From assembly GCF_015674855.1 (NCBI RefSeq), contig NZ_JADMLG010000008.1, positions 124,001-188,000 of the forward strand: a stretch of DNA of 64,000 nt, given 5' to 3'. The translations under genes were made by a program, and so were the position numbers. How positions within the stretch are numbered: the stretch's first letter is position 1; each line of letters begins with the position of its first letter. The notes under the pieces are model-generated. The model saw only the letters and a list, made by a program, of their open reading frames with translations. It was not told the DNA's origin and made no database searches. Origin of the DNA: Nocardia bovistercoris. GTDB lineage: Bacteria; Actinomycetota; Actinomycetes; Mycobacteriales; Mycobacteriaceae. This document shows, piece by piece, positions 1 through 8,103 of this stretch.

Positions 1-1
1 G

Positions 2-514
2 GTGCTCGGTACGGCGTCGGGCTGCGTGGCGAGCGCCGTCGACGAGGCGACCGGCCCGCCGACCCCGGATCTGACGACCGGCTCCGGACTCGCCTATTTC
101 ATCGCGAACTACCGCGCCGAATACGGCGACACCGTGACCGACGACCTGACCGTCTACCCGGGGTACGCGGTGTTCCATCGCAGTCCGGGCAACCCGGTCC
201 GGTCGCAGTACTACCACTTCGACGGTGATTTCAGCACGTTCGGTTCGGAGTCATCGCGCAAGCCGAGCACCCCGACCCTCGACTTCGGCACGGTCGACCT
301 GCCGCGCCTCGCGGGCCTGCTCGCGGGCGCGGTGCGTTCGCTGAAGATCGCGAACGGGCAGATCAACCACGTCAACTTCGAGTTCCCGCCGGGTTCGGAC
401 AAGGATCCGAAGCCCTACGTGCGGATCTATGTGCGGAACGAAGCCGAGGACAGCGGTTTCATGACCGTCGCCTTCGACGGCGAAGTACTCGACGTCCGTC
501 CTCCGAACGGGTAG
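2..514 (+). CDS. 3' part of a probable exported or membrane protein, function unknown
   Basis: The reading frame is open from the window edge, so the true start is probably upstream and only the last 170 residues or so are visible. Near the visible N-terminus is A-S-G-C (Cys at visible residue 8), which could be a lipobox if more signal peptide lies outside the window. The rest is soluble, mixed alpha/beta, with no family I recognise. In M. tuberculosis the padR-ino1 pair is preceded by a membrane-protein gene (Rv0048c), and this could be its counterpart; that is inference from position only. It is followed by 127 bp and then padR on the same strand. Confidence 0.6.
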   Translation: MLGTASGCVASAVDEATGPPTPDLTTGSGLAYFIANYRAEYGDTVTDDLTVYPGYAVFHRSPGNPVRSQYYHFDGDFSTFGSESSRKPSTPTLDFGTVDLPRLAGLLAGAVRSLKIANGQINHVNFEFPPGSDKDPKPYVRIYVRNEAEDSGFMTVAFDGEVLDVRPPNG

Positions 515-571
515 ATCCCGCTTCAGCAGCGCGAATCCATCTTTTCCAGGGGTTCCCCTATGCCTTGGATG

Positions 572-584
572 TATCGGCGCGATA
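572..584. promoter_or_regulatory. Inverted repeat upstream of padR, candidate operator
   Basis: TATCG-gcg-CGATA is a perfect 5-bp inverted repeat. A further half-like site GTATCGCAT lies at 592-600 and a palindrome ACATATGT at 618-625, all within 70 bp of the padR start. PadR proteins often repress their own promoters through short inverted repeats, so this is a plausible autoregulatory region. It is unproven. Confidence 0.3.
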
Positions 585-641
585 TAGTTCGGTATCGCAT
601 CCATTGGTTAGGTCTGTACATATGTCAGGGGGTGGAGCCCG

Positions 642-1202
642 ATGCTCGAGTTGGCAATTCTCGGGCTGCTCCTGGAATCACCCATGCACGGGTACGAGCT
701 GCGCAAGCGGCTGACCGGCCTGCTCGGAGCGTTTCGGGCCTTCTCCTACGGATCGCTCTATCCGACCCTGCGCCGCATGCAGGCGGACGGACTGATCGCG
801 GAGGAGCAGCCCGAAGGCGCGGTCACCCGCCGCGCCAGGCGGGTGTACAAGCTCACCCCGGTGGGCAGCGAGCGGTTCGGCGAACTGCTCGCCGACACCG
901 GACCGCAGAACTACACCGACGACGGATTCGGCGTGCACCTGGCGTTCTTCAGCCGCACCCCCGCGGAAGCGCGGATGCGGATTCTGGAGGGCAGGCGCAG
1001 GCAGGTCGAGGAACGTCGGGAGGGACTGCGGGAGGCGGTCAAGCGGGCCAGCGGCTCGTTGGATCGCTACACCCGCCAGCTCCACCAGCTCGGTCTGGAA
1101 TCAAGCGAGCGCGAAGTGCGCTGGCTCAACGAGTTGATCGCCGCCGAGGAGTCTACGAAGGCGGCACCACAGAAAGAGGGAAACATCGGCCATGAGCGGT
1201 GA
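642..1202 (+). CDS. PadR family transcriptional regulator
   Basis: A 186-residue protein opening with the classical PadR winged-helix pattern: LAILGLLLESPMHGYEL at the N-terminus, then a YGSLYPTLRRM recognition-helix region, followed by a C-terminal helical dimerisation domain rich in Arg and Glu. The start is ATG behind a purine-rich GGGGGTGGAG. The last 11 bp overlap the start of the myo-inositol-phosphate synthase gene in another frame, so the two are almost certainly co-transcribed and translationally coupled. The same padR-ino1 order occurs in M. tuberculosis (Rv0047c-Rv0046c). It probably regulates its own operon in response to a small ligand that cannot be deduced here. Confidence 0.9.
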   Translation: MLELAILGLLLESPMHGYELRKRLTGLLGAFRAFSYGSLYPTLRRMQADGLIAEEQPEGAVTRRARRVYKLTPVGSERFGELLADTGPQNYTDDGFGVHLAFFSRTPAEARMRILEGRRRQVEERREGLREAVKRASGSLDRYTRQLHQLGLESSEREVRWLNELIAAEESTKAAPQKEGNIGHER

Positions 1203-2310
1203 ATTGAACGCAGCTGACAGCAATACGGCTGGTAACGCCACCGAAGTACGCGTGGCCATCGTCGGCGTGGGCAACTGCGCCTCCTCCCTGGTCCAGGGCG
1301 TGCAGTACTACAAGGACGCGGACGAGACCACGACGGTCCCCGGCCTGATGCACGTCAAGTTCGGCCCGTACCACATCCGCGACGTCAAATTCGTCGCCGC
1401 GTTCGACGTGGATGCCAAGAAGGTCGGATTCGACCTCGGCGAGGCCATCTTCGCCAGTGAGAACAACACCATCAAGATCTCCGACGTGCCGCCATCGGAC
1501 GTGGTCGTGCAGCGCGGCCCGACCCTCGACGGCATCGGCAAGTACTACGCGGAGACCATCGAACTGTCCGAGGCCGAGCCGGTCGACGTCGTCGCCGCGC
1601 TGAAGGCCGCGAAGGTCGACGTGCTCGTCTCCTACCTGCCGGTCGGCTCGGAGGAGGCCGACAAGTTCTACGCGCAGTGCGCCATCGACGCGGGCGTCGC
1701 CTTCGTCAACGCGCTGCCGGTCTTCATCGCCTCCGACCCCGCGTGGGCGCAGAAGTTCGTCGACGCGGGCATCCCGATCGTCGGCGACGACATCAAGAGC
1801 CAGGTCGGCGCCACGATCACGCACCGCGTCATGGCCAAGCTGTTCGAGGATCGCGGCGTGCAGCTCGACCGCACGATGCAGCTGAACGTCGGCGGCAACA
1901 TGGACTTCAAGAACATGCTCGAGCGCGAGCGCCTGGAGTCGAAGAAGATCTCCAAGACCCAGGCCGTCACCAGCAACCTGAAGAAGGAGCTCGGCGCCAA
2001 CGACGTGCACATCGGCCCGTCCGACCACGTCGGCTGGCTCGACGACCGCAAGTGGGCCTACGTGCGGCTCGAGGGTCGCGCCTTCGGCGATGTGCCGCTG
2101 AATCTGGAGTACAAGCTCGAGGTGTGGGATTCGCCGAACTCGGCGGGCATCATCATCGACGCGGTGCGCGCGGCGAAGATCGCCCTCGACCGCGGTATCG
2201 GCGGTCCGGTCATCCCGGCTTCGGCGTACCTGATGAAGTCGCCGCCCGAGCAGCTGCCCGACGATATCGCCCGCGCGCGGCTCGAGGCGTTCATCATCGG
2301 GGCGGAATAG
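1192..2310 (+). CDS. ino1: Myo-inositol-1-phosphate synthase (inositol-3-phosphate synthase)
   Basis: This 372-residue enzyme converts glucose-6-phosphate to inositol phosphate using NAD. It is the first step to phosphatidylinositol, mannosylated lipids and mycothiol in mycobacteria and relatives. The N-terminal Rossmann motif VGVGNCASS is clear, as are SYLPVGSEEADKFYAQ, GDDIKSQVGATITHR and the central NVGGNMDFKNML motif of the actinobacterial/archaeal type. Length matches the mycobacterial family. It starts inside the end of the padR gene and is followed by a strong hairpin at 2333-2361, so the two-gene operon appears to end here. Confidence 0.97.
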   Translation: MSGELNAADSNTAGNATEVRVAIVGVGNCASSLVQGVQYYKDADETTTVPGLMHVKFGPYHIRDVKFVAAFDVDAKKVGFDLGEAIFASENNTIKISDVPPSDVVVQRGPTLDGIGKYYAETIELSEAEPVDVVAALKAAKVDVLVSYLPVGSEEADKFYAQCAIDAGVAFVNALPVFIASDPAWAQKFVDAGIPIVGDDIKSQVGATITHRVMAKLFEDRGVQLDRTMQLNVGGNMDFKNMLERERLESKKISKTQAVTSNLKKELGANDVHIGPSDHVGWLDDRKWAYVRLEGRAFGDVPLNLEYKLEVWDSPNSAGIIIDAVRAAKIALDRGIGGPVIPASAYLMKSPPEQLPDDIARARLEAFIIGAE

Positions 2311-2332
2311 TCCGTCACGGGTGAGACAGAGC

Positions 2333-2361
2333 GAAGCCGACCGGGAATCCCGGTCGGCTTC
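2333..2361 (+). terminator. Rho-independent terminator after ino1
   Basis: A perfect 13-bp GC-rich stem with a 3-nt loop (AAT), followed by GGTCGTTTT. It sits 22 bp after the ino1 stop and before the convergent gene that ends at 2399, so it may work in both directions. Confidence 0.85.
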
Positions 2362-2398
2362 GGTCGTTTTCGAGCGGTTCGGTTCTCGGCGCTACCGT

Positions 2399-2824
2399 TC
2401 AGTCCAGCGAGACGAAGACCTCGACCGAGGTCGGGCCGGTGTAGCGCTCCAGCTCCGCGGTGTGCGAGCGGGTGATGATGCCCGCGTTCTCGGCCTTGGC
2501 GACTTGGGCCCAGGCCGTGCGCAGCAGATCGTATGGTTTGTCGGAGACGACGAATCTCGCGTAACGACCGCGCGGTATGCGAGTGAGTACATCGCCCGCG
2601 TCCATCTGGTCCATCGACGCGACCTCGTAGCCGAGCACCGCGACGGCGTGATCGTTCTGGCCGATGTAGGCCGCGACCCTCGGCACGTTCTTCTCCCTGG
2701 CCAGGTAGCGATCCCAGGTGAAGTTCACCAGATCGAGATCGCGCGCGGCCACCTCGCGACCCGACAGCGGGATGGTCAGTCCCGCCACCATGCTTTCGTC
2801 CAATGTGACGATCTCGAAGTCCAC
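2399..2824 (-). CDS. GyrI-like / AraC-type effector-binding domain protein
   Basis: A 141-residue single-domain protein whose fold pattern (VAGLTIPLS near the start, GRYARFVV before the last third, ending VEVFVSLD) matches the effector-binding domain found in GyrI and behind AraC/MerR DNA-binding domains. No DNA-binding segment is present, so it probably binds small molecules or cationic drugs by itself or acts on a partner protein. It lies 9 bp downstream of a paralogue of the same build on the same strand, making a tandem duplicate operon. The ligand is unknown. Confidence 0.7.
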   Translation of the reverse strand: MDFEIVTLDESMVAGLTIPLSGREVAARDLDLVNFTWDRYLAREKNVPRVAAYIGQNDHAVAVLGYEVASMDQMDAGDVLTRIPRGRYARFVVSDKPYDLLRTAWAQVAKAENAGIITRSHTAELERYTGPTSVEVFVSLD

Positions 2825-2833
2825 AGTCTTTTC

Positions 2834-3292
2834 CTACCCGTCGTTCGGTTCGTCCGCCAGTGCCACGAAGACCTCGACGGTGCGGGCATCGGGATAGTGC
2901 TCCCAGTCGCCGGTGTATGAGCGCTCGATGCGGCCCGCCGCCTCCGCGTCCCACACCGCGCGCCACGTGGCGACGATGGTGTCACCGAGATTGTCGCCGC
3001 TTGCGGTGAAACGGGCGAATCGCCCCGCGGGCACCCGCGCGAGCACGTCGCCGGGCAGCAGATCCTCGATGCCGCGACAGCGGTAGCCGACGATATGGGT
3101 CAGATACGAATTGATCTCCGGCGCGTGGTCGACGTACGCGGTGGTCGGGGGACCGGGCAGGCGGCGCGCGAGCGTGTGCTTCCACGCCTCCTCGACCTTG
3201 GCGCGACGCGGACCTTCGACCGCGAGCGCCGGACTGCGCAGCACCGTGCCCGCCACCAGCGTCTCGGGTTGGTCAACGACATTGAAATCCAC
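2834..3292 (-). CDS. GyrI-like / AraC-type effector-binding domain protein (paralogue)
   Basis: A 152-residue protein closely resembling its downstream neighbour: both begin MDF and share VAGT/VAGL, AYxx, the HIVGY/AVLGY step, DVLxRxPxGRxARF and a C-terminal VEVFVxL strand. It belongs to the same GyrI-like effector-binding group and lacks any DNA-binding domain. The pair is probably transcribed together from the 370-bp gap upstream. What it binds cannot be told from sequence. The two copies have diverged widely, so the duplication is not recent. Confidence 0.7.
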   Translation of the reverse strand: MDFNVVDQPETLVAGTVLRSPALAVEGPRRAKVEEAWKHTLARRLPGPPTTAYVDHAPEINSYLTHIVGYRCRGIEDLLPGDVLARVPAGRFARFTASGDNLGDTIVATWRAVWDAEAAGRIERSYTGDWEHYPDARTVEVFVALADEPNDG

Positions 3293-3661
3293 CGGCGTAG
3301 CCCCTATGTCTAGTCTGTGTCCACTGTGCGGCGCTGCCCGGCCTTCGTGCCCGCGCTCGCCGCGGCGGTCGAAGGTTCGGCGCCTCCGGCGATTGCCGCC
3401 GGGGCCGTGACGCGCGCCGCGTCATCCGCTCGAGGGCATATCCTCCCGCATCGGCGCCGGAATCTCGGCAGCGCCCCGTACGCCAAGGTGTCGGTGTCGT
3501 CGCCGAAGCCTTTTCGTCGCCGACACGCCCACTCTGGCAGAACGATGCTGCCATGTCGTGCGTTCCCCGTGGGCGTCGTAGGTCACAAGATCGACACTAG
3601 ATGGCGCGCCGAGGCCATCGACGCCGTGCCCTGGCGATTTCGCCGCACGTCGGATCGGGAA
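3293..3661. other. Intergenic region between the effector-binding genes and ponA
   Basis: About 370 bp with no convincing gene. The open frames here are Arg/Pro-rich and look like non-coding translation of GC-rich DNA. The region should hold the promoter of the two minus-strand effector-binding genes and the transcription end of ponA. No strong hairpin or repeat was seen. Confidence 0.5.
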
Positions 3662-5998
3662 TCACCGGGTCGGCGGGATGTTCAGGCCGGGGAATATCTC
3701 GCCGCCGCGCGACGGCGTCGGGCTCGGAGTGCTGACCGGTGGCGGCGCCGCGGCGCTGCTCCGCGGCGGGTTGAGGATGTCGTACGGTCCGCCCGACGGT
3801 GCGCGCGTGGTCGAGGTCGGCGGGTTCGCGCCGCCGGGTCCGATACCGGGCCCGGTTCCGCCCGCGGCCGAACCGCCGGTCGGGAACTGTTCGATCGGCG
3901 TGCCGGACAGCGCGTCGTCCATGACCTGTTTCCAGATGTCGGAGGGCAGGCCGGAACCGTAGATGTCGCCGCCGCGCCCGGTGCGGATCGGCTGGGACCG
4001 CTCGGTGCCGACCCACACCGCCGTGGACAGCGACGGCGTGAAGCCGATCATCCAGGCGTCCTTGTTCAGGTCGGTCGTGCCGAGTTGGGTGGTGCCGGTC
4101 TTGGCGCCGGACGGGCGCCCGTCCGCGAGCGCGTGGCCGTTGGAGTAGGCCGCGATCGGCAGCATGGCCGCCACCGTGTTCTCGGCTATGGTGCGCGAGA
4201 TGCGCTGCTGTCCATGCGGCAACTGCCGCCCGACCGGATCATCGCCGCCGCGATCGAGCAGCACCCGCCCGTCGCCGGTGACAACGCGCTGCACGAAATA
4301 CGGCTGCCGGTAGACCCCGGAGTTCGCGAGCGTGGCGTACGCCGAGGCCATGTCGATCGGTCGAACCAGATACTGCCCCAACACGATTCCGTTCAGCGGC
4401 GGCCCGCCGTCCTCGGTCAGGGATTCGCCCGCCACTCCCGGGATCTGCTCGGGGATGCCCGCGAGGTGCGCGGCGTCGGCGACGGCCCGAGGCCCGTCGG
4501 ACATGGTCATGGTGAGCCGGTAGAAACTGGTGTTCAGCGAGCGTTTCAGCGCTTCGGACAGCGGGCAGCGCCCGCACGACTCGCCGTCGACATTGGTGAT
4601 CGTGGTACCACGGTCGGTGACCGGCGCGCTGTCGATGACCCTGGACAGCGGAATGAACTGCTGCTGCGCGGCGACCGCGGCGAACACCTTGAACGCCGAC
4701 CCGGTCTGCAGCGGCGCCTGCGCGAAGTCGTAGCCGAGGCCGTCGCCGCCGCCGTAGTAGGCGCGCACCGCACCCGAGCGCGGGTCGACGGACACCACGG
4801 CGGCGCGCAATTCGGCGGGCTGGTTGCCGAGCCTTCCCGTCACCGCGTCGAGCGCGGCCTGCTGCGCCCTGGTGTCGATGGTGGTGGTGATCCGCAGCGC
4901 GCCGGTCTTCAGATCCTGGTCGCTGATGCCGGAGGCGCGCAGTTCGCGCAGCACCTGCGTGCGGATGAGCCCTTCGGGTCCGCGCGCGTCGTCGGATGCC
5001 GTGACCTCGGTGATCGGCACGATGTCGGGGAACACCGTGGCATCGCGGTTGCCCGGCGCGAGCGCCCCCATCTCCACCATGCCGTCGAGTACGTACTGCC
5101 AGCGCGTCTTCAATTCCGGCAGATGGGTTTCCGGGTCGAGCAGCGACGGCGTGCGCAGCAGCGCGGCCAGCACCGCGCCCTCGGCGAGGCTCAGCTCGGC
5201 GGGCGGCTTGCCGAAGTAGGAGTCGGACGCGGCGGCGATCCCGTAGGCGCCGCGACCGTAGTAGACGGTGTTCAGATAGGCGGCGAGGATGTCCTCCTTG
5301 CTCCACTGCCGCGCCATCTTCGCCGCGATGATCAGTTCCCGCATCTTGCGGGTGACGGTGCGTTCGGAGCCGAGGAAGGCGTTCTTCACGTACTGCTGGG
5401 TGATGGTCGAGCCGCCGCCCGCGTCGTCTCGACCGAGCAGGTTGTCGCGCGCGGCGCGCAGGAATCCCGATTTCGAATAGCCCGGATTGGTGTAGAAGTC
5501 GCGGTCCTCGGCCGAGAGCACCGCGTCGCGGACCGGCGGCGGCACGTCGGAGAGCGGGACCGGTGTCCGATTGCCTTCCGGCGGAACGATCTTCGTGAGC
5601 ACGGTGGCGCCGTCGGAGGCCAGTACGGTGGCGATCTGGTTGGTGCGCACCGCCGCCGGGTCGGGAATCTCCGCACTCCAGTACACCAGCACGAACAGCA
5701 GCGAAGGCAGCGCGACGAACAGGATGAACAGGGCCAGAATCAATCTGCGTAGTCGCTGGCCCCTGGTGCGCCGCTTGCGTTCCAGCCGTTGCGATTCGGT
5801 CTCGGGACCGAGCCGCACCGGCGGCGGCTCGGCGCTGCGTGCGGATCCGTTGCCGCGCTTACGGGTTCGCGGCGCGGCCGCGTTGGCTTCGGGCGGATCG
5901 GTGGATTCCGGCGCCCGGGTCTTCCATCCGGCGATGGAGGCGTACGGGGCGGTTTCGGGTTTGTCCTCGACTTCGCGTCGCTTGCCGAACGAGCGCAC
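3662..5998 (-). CDS. ponA: Class A penicillin-binding protein (bifunctional transglycosylase/transpeptidase)
   Basis: This envelope enzyme polymerises lipid II and cross-links peptidoglycan. From the GTG at 5998 it has 778 residues: a charged cytoplasmic tail, one membrane span, a GT51 transglycosylase domain (EDRDFYTNPG near residue 164, GGSTITQQYVKN after it), a transpeptidase domain with SAFK (near 433), SLN and KTGTT (near 631), and a Pro/Gly/Ser-rich tail. The frame is open further upstream, but GTG 5998 is preceded by GAGGAGAGAG and the upstream residues look non-coding, so that start is preferred. It resembles mycobacterial PonA1 (Rv0050), which also lies near ino1. Confidence 0.93.
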   Translation of the reverse strand: MRSFGKRREVEDKPETAPYASIAGWKTRAPESTDPPEANAAAPRTRKRGNGSARSAEPPPVRLGPETESQRLERKRRTRGQRLRRLILALFILFVALPSLLFVLVYWSAEIPDPAAVRTNQIATVLASDGATVLTKIVPPEGNRTPVPLSDVPPPVRDAVLSAEDRDFYTNPGYSKSGFLRAARDNLLGRDDAGGGSTITQQYVKNAFLGSERTVTRKMRELIIAAKMARQWSKEDILAAYLNTVYYGRGAYGIAAASDSYFGKPPAELSLAEGAVLAALLRTPSLLDPETHLPELKTRWQYVLDGMVEMGALAPGNRDATVFPDIVPITEVTASDDARGPEGLIRTQVLRELRASGISDQDLKTGALRITTTIDTRAQQAALDAVTGRLGNQPAELRAAVVSVDPRSGAVRAYYGGGDGLGYDFAQAPLQTGSAFKVFAAVAAQQQFIPLSRVIDSAPVTDRGTTITNVDGESCGRCPLSEALKRSLNTSFYRLTMTMSDGPRAVADAAHLAGIPEQIPGVAGESLTEDGGPPLNGIVLGQYLVRPIDMASAYATLANSGVYRQPYFVQRVVTGDGRVLLDRGGDDPVGRQLPHGQQRISRTIAENTVAAMLPIAAYSNGHALADGRPSGAKTGTTQLGTTDLNKDAWMIGFTPSLSTAVWVGTERSQPIRTGRGGDIYGSGLPSDIWKQVMDDALSGTPIEQFPTGGSAAGGTGPGIGPGGANPPTSTTRAPSGGPYDILNPPRSSAAAPPPVSTPSPTPSRGGEIFPGLNIPPTR

Positions 5999-6151
5999 GG
6001 CTCTCTCCTCCCGGAGCGTCGGTAGAACCCACCTTGCACACTGGATACCCGGATGCCGCAGCATGCGCCGGACACCGGTGTCACAGCACCGCGCACGCGA
6101 ACAGCACAACCGAGCTTATCGACCGGATGTTACTCGCGCGGAACCCTCGAA

Positions 6152-7030
6152 TCAGCTCTTGACGCCGCCCGCGGTCAAACCCGAGATGATGCGCCGCTGG
6201 AACGCCAGCACCATGACCACCAGCGGAATCGTGACGATCGTGCCCGCCGCCATGATCGCGGCATACGGCTCCACCAGCGGATTGTTACCGGAGAAACGGG
6301 CGATGGCGACGGTCACCGGTTCGGTCGACCCGTTGGAGAGCAGCCGGGCCAACAGGTACTCGTTGACCGCCGCGATGAACGCGAGGATGGCCGTGGTGAA
6401 CACGGCGGGCGCGGCCAGCGGCAACATGACGAGACGGAACGCCTGCATCTTGCTCGCGCCGTCGATACGCGCGGCTTCTTCGAGCTCCCACGGCAATTCG
6501 GCGAAGAACGCGGCGAGGATGTACACCGTCATCGGCAGCACGAAGGAGATGTTCGGGATGATCATCGCCTGGTACTGGCCGATCCAGCCAAGATTGGTGA
6601 ACAGCTGGAACAGGGGGGTCACCAGCACGACCACCGGGAACATGGACGCGCTCAGGATCAGGCCCGCCACCAGGTACTGGCCCTTGAAGGTCAGCCTGGC
6701 CAGCGCGTAGGCGGCGAAGATGCCGATGACCAGCGCCAGCGCCGTGGTGATCGACGCGATCACGAAGCTGTTCACCAGCGCCATGCCGAAATCGTTGCCT
6801 CGGCTGGTGTCGAAGGCGTCGCGGAAGTTCTCCAGCGTGACGTGGGTCGGCCACGGCGTGTTGTCGAAGGTGTAGGCCGGATCGCGGAACGCGGTGACCG
6901 CCATCCAGTAGAACGGCGCGAGCCCCCACACCATCACGATCAGCGCGCCCAGATACACCCGGGTCGCGCCGAGTCGCTTGGTCCACGGCACCCGCGCGGC
7001 GGACGGCTTGTCCTTCGAATAAGAAGTCAT
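6152..7030 (-). CDS. sugB: Trehalose ABC importer permease SugB-like
   Basis: A 292-residue MalG-type inner-membrane permease with six predicted spans and the EAA loop ELEEAARIDGASKMQAF that docks to the ATPase. Its start overlaps the stop of the sugA gene by one base (TGATG), so translation is coupled. With LpqY and SugA it should form the actinobacterial importer that recovers trehalose released during mycolate transfer. The frame runs far upstream, but that part is the shadow of sugA. The operon ends here without an ATPase gene; the likely ATPase lies at 14599-15681. Confidence 0.88.
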   Translation of the reverse strand: MTSYSKDKPSAARVPWTKRLGATRVYLGALIVMVWGLAPFYWMAVTAFRDPAYTFDNTPWPTHVTLENFRDAFDTSRGNDFGMALVNSFVIASITTALALVIGIFAAYALARLTFKGQYLVAGLILSASMFPVVVLVTPLFQLFTNLGWIGQYQAMIIPNISFVLPMTVYILAAFFAELPWELEEAARIDGASKMQAFRLVMLPLAAPAVFTTAILAFIAAVNEYLLARLLSNGSTEPVTVAIARFSGNNPLVEPYAAIMAAGTIVTIPLVVMVLAFQRRIISGLTAGGVKS

Positions 7031-8052
7031 CAGTGCGCCTCCCGCTGTTCTTCCTGGGTGCGGACGGCATTGGCGCCGAGCACTTTCACCAGCAGGAAGG
7101 CGATGGCGAAGATCAGCAGGAAGGTGATTGTCGACAGCGCGGCGGCGCTGTTCTGGCCCTGCCGGACCTGATCGACCACCAGGATGGACATGGTCTGGGT
7201 GGACGGATTGCCGAGGGTCATGATCGCGGGCAGGTCGTACATGCGCAGCGCGTCCATGGTCCGGAACAGCACCGCGACCAGCAGCGCGGGCTTCAGCAGC
7301 GGCAGCGTGACATGCACGAACCGCTGCCAGGCCGATGCGCCGTCGACCTTGGCGGCCTCGTATACGTCGCCGGGAATCACCTGGAGCCCGGCCAGGATCA
7401 GCAGCGCCATGAACGGCGTGGTCTTCCAGACGTCGGCCGCGATCACCGCGAACCGCGACGGCCACTCGTCGGAGGTCCACAGGATGCTGGTGCCGAACAC
7501 CCGGTTCACCACGCCGTCGTACTGGAACATGAACTCCCACAGCCGGGCCGTCACCGCGGTCGGGATCGCCCACGGGATGAGCACCGCGGCCCGCAGCAGC
7601 GCGCGGCCTCGGAAGGTCTTGCCCATCACCACGGCCATGCCGAGGCCGATGACGACCTCGAGGGTGACCGTGACCACCGTGAAGAACAGGGTGGTGCCGA
7701 CCGCAGCCCAGAACTGCGAGCCGAGCGTGCCGGTCGGGCAGGAGATCGTCGCGCCGCCCGCCTGGCACTGTTGCAGCAGCCAGTGCGTGTAGTTCGAGAA
7801 TCCGGCGCCGCCGCCCTCGACGAACATGCCGGTGGCGGGGTCGAGTCCGGCGTCCTTCTGGAACGACATCCAGACGGCCCTGACCACCGGATAGCCGATC
7901 ACGACCGCCAAGGCGAGCAGTACGGGGGCGACGAACACCCACGCCTTGGCCGATTTGCGCATCTCCAGCGCGAAGCGTTCGCCGAAACCGCGCTTGCGCG
8001 GCAGGAATTCGTCGTTCGGCACGCGTGTAGCCGTTCCCGAGGGGTCCGACAC
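7030..8052 (-). CDS. sugA: Trehalose ABC importer permease SugA-like
   Basis: A 340-residue MalF-type permease. It has a cytoplasmic N-terminal tail, a first span (WVFVAPVLLALAVVIGYPVV), a periplasmic loop with two Cys residues, and the EAA motif VYEAAKVDGASAWQRF. It follows lpqY by 51 bp and its stop overlaps the sugB start, so the three genes form one minus-strand operon. The partner order lpqY-sugA-sugB matches the mycobacterial trehalose recycling system. Substrate is inferred from that similarity, since related importers carry other sugars. Confidence 0.88.
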   Translation of the reverse strand: MSDPSGTATRVPNDEFLPRKRGFGERFALEMRKSAKAWVFVAPVLLALAVVIGYPVVRAVWMSFQKDAGLDPATGMFVEGGGAGFSNYTHWLLQQCQAGGATISCPTGTLGSQFWAAVGTTLFFTVVTVTLEVVIGLGMAVVMGKTFRGRALLRAAVLIPWAIPTAVTARLWEFMFQYDGVVNRVFGTSILWTSDEWPSRFAVIAADVWKTTPFMALLILAGLQVIPGDVYEAAKVDGASAWQRFVHVTLPLLKPALLVAVLFRTMDALRMYDLPAIMTLGNPSTQTMSILVVDQVRQGQNSAAALSTITFLLIFAIAFLLVKVLGANAVRTQEEQREAH

Positions 8053-8103
8053 CGTTATCTCACTCCTACGGGTTGACCGGGTCCGGCTGACTGTGGCTCA
8101 CGC

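Noticed and set aside
3317..5752. 811-codon open frame opposite ponA
   Set aside because: It is the complement-frame shadow of the ponA coding region. The translation is Arg/Gly/Val-rich with no domain, whereas ponA carries all class A PBP motifs.
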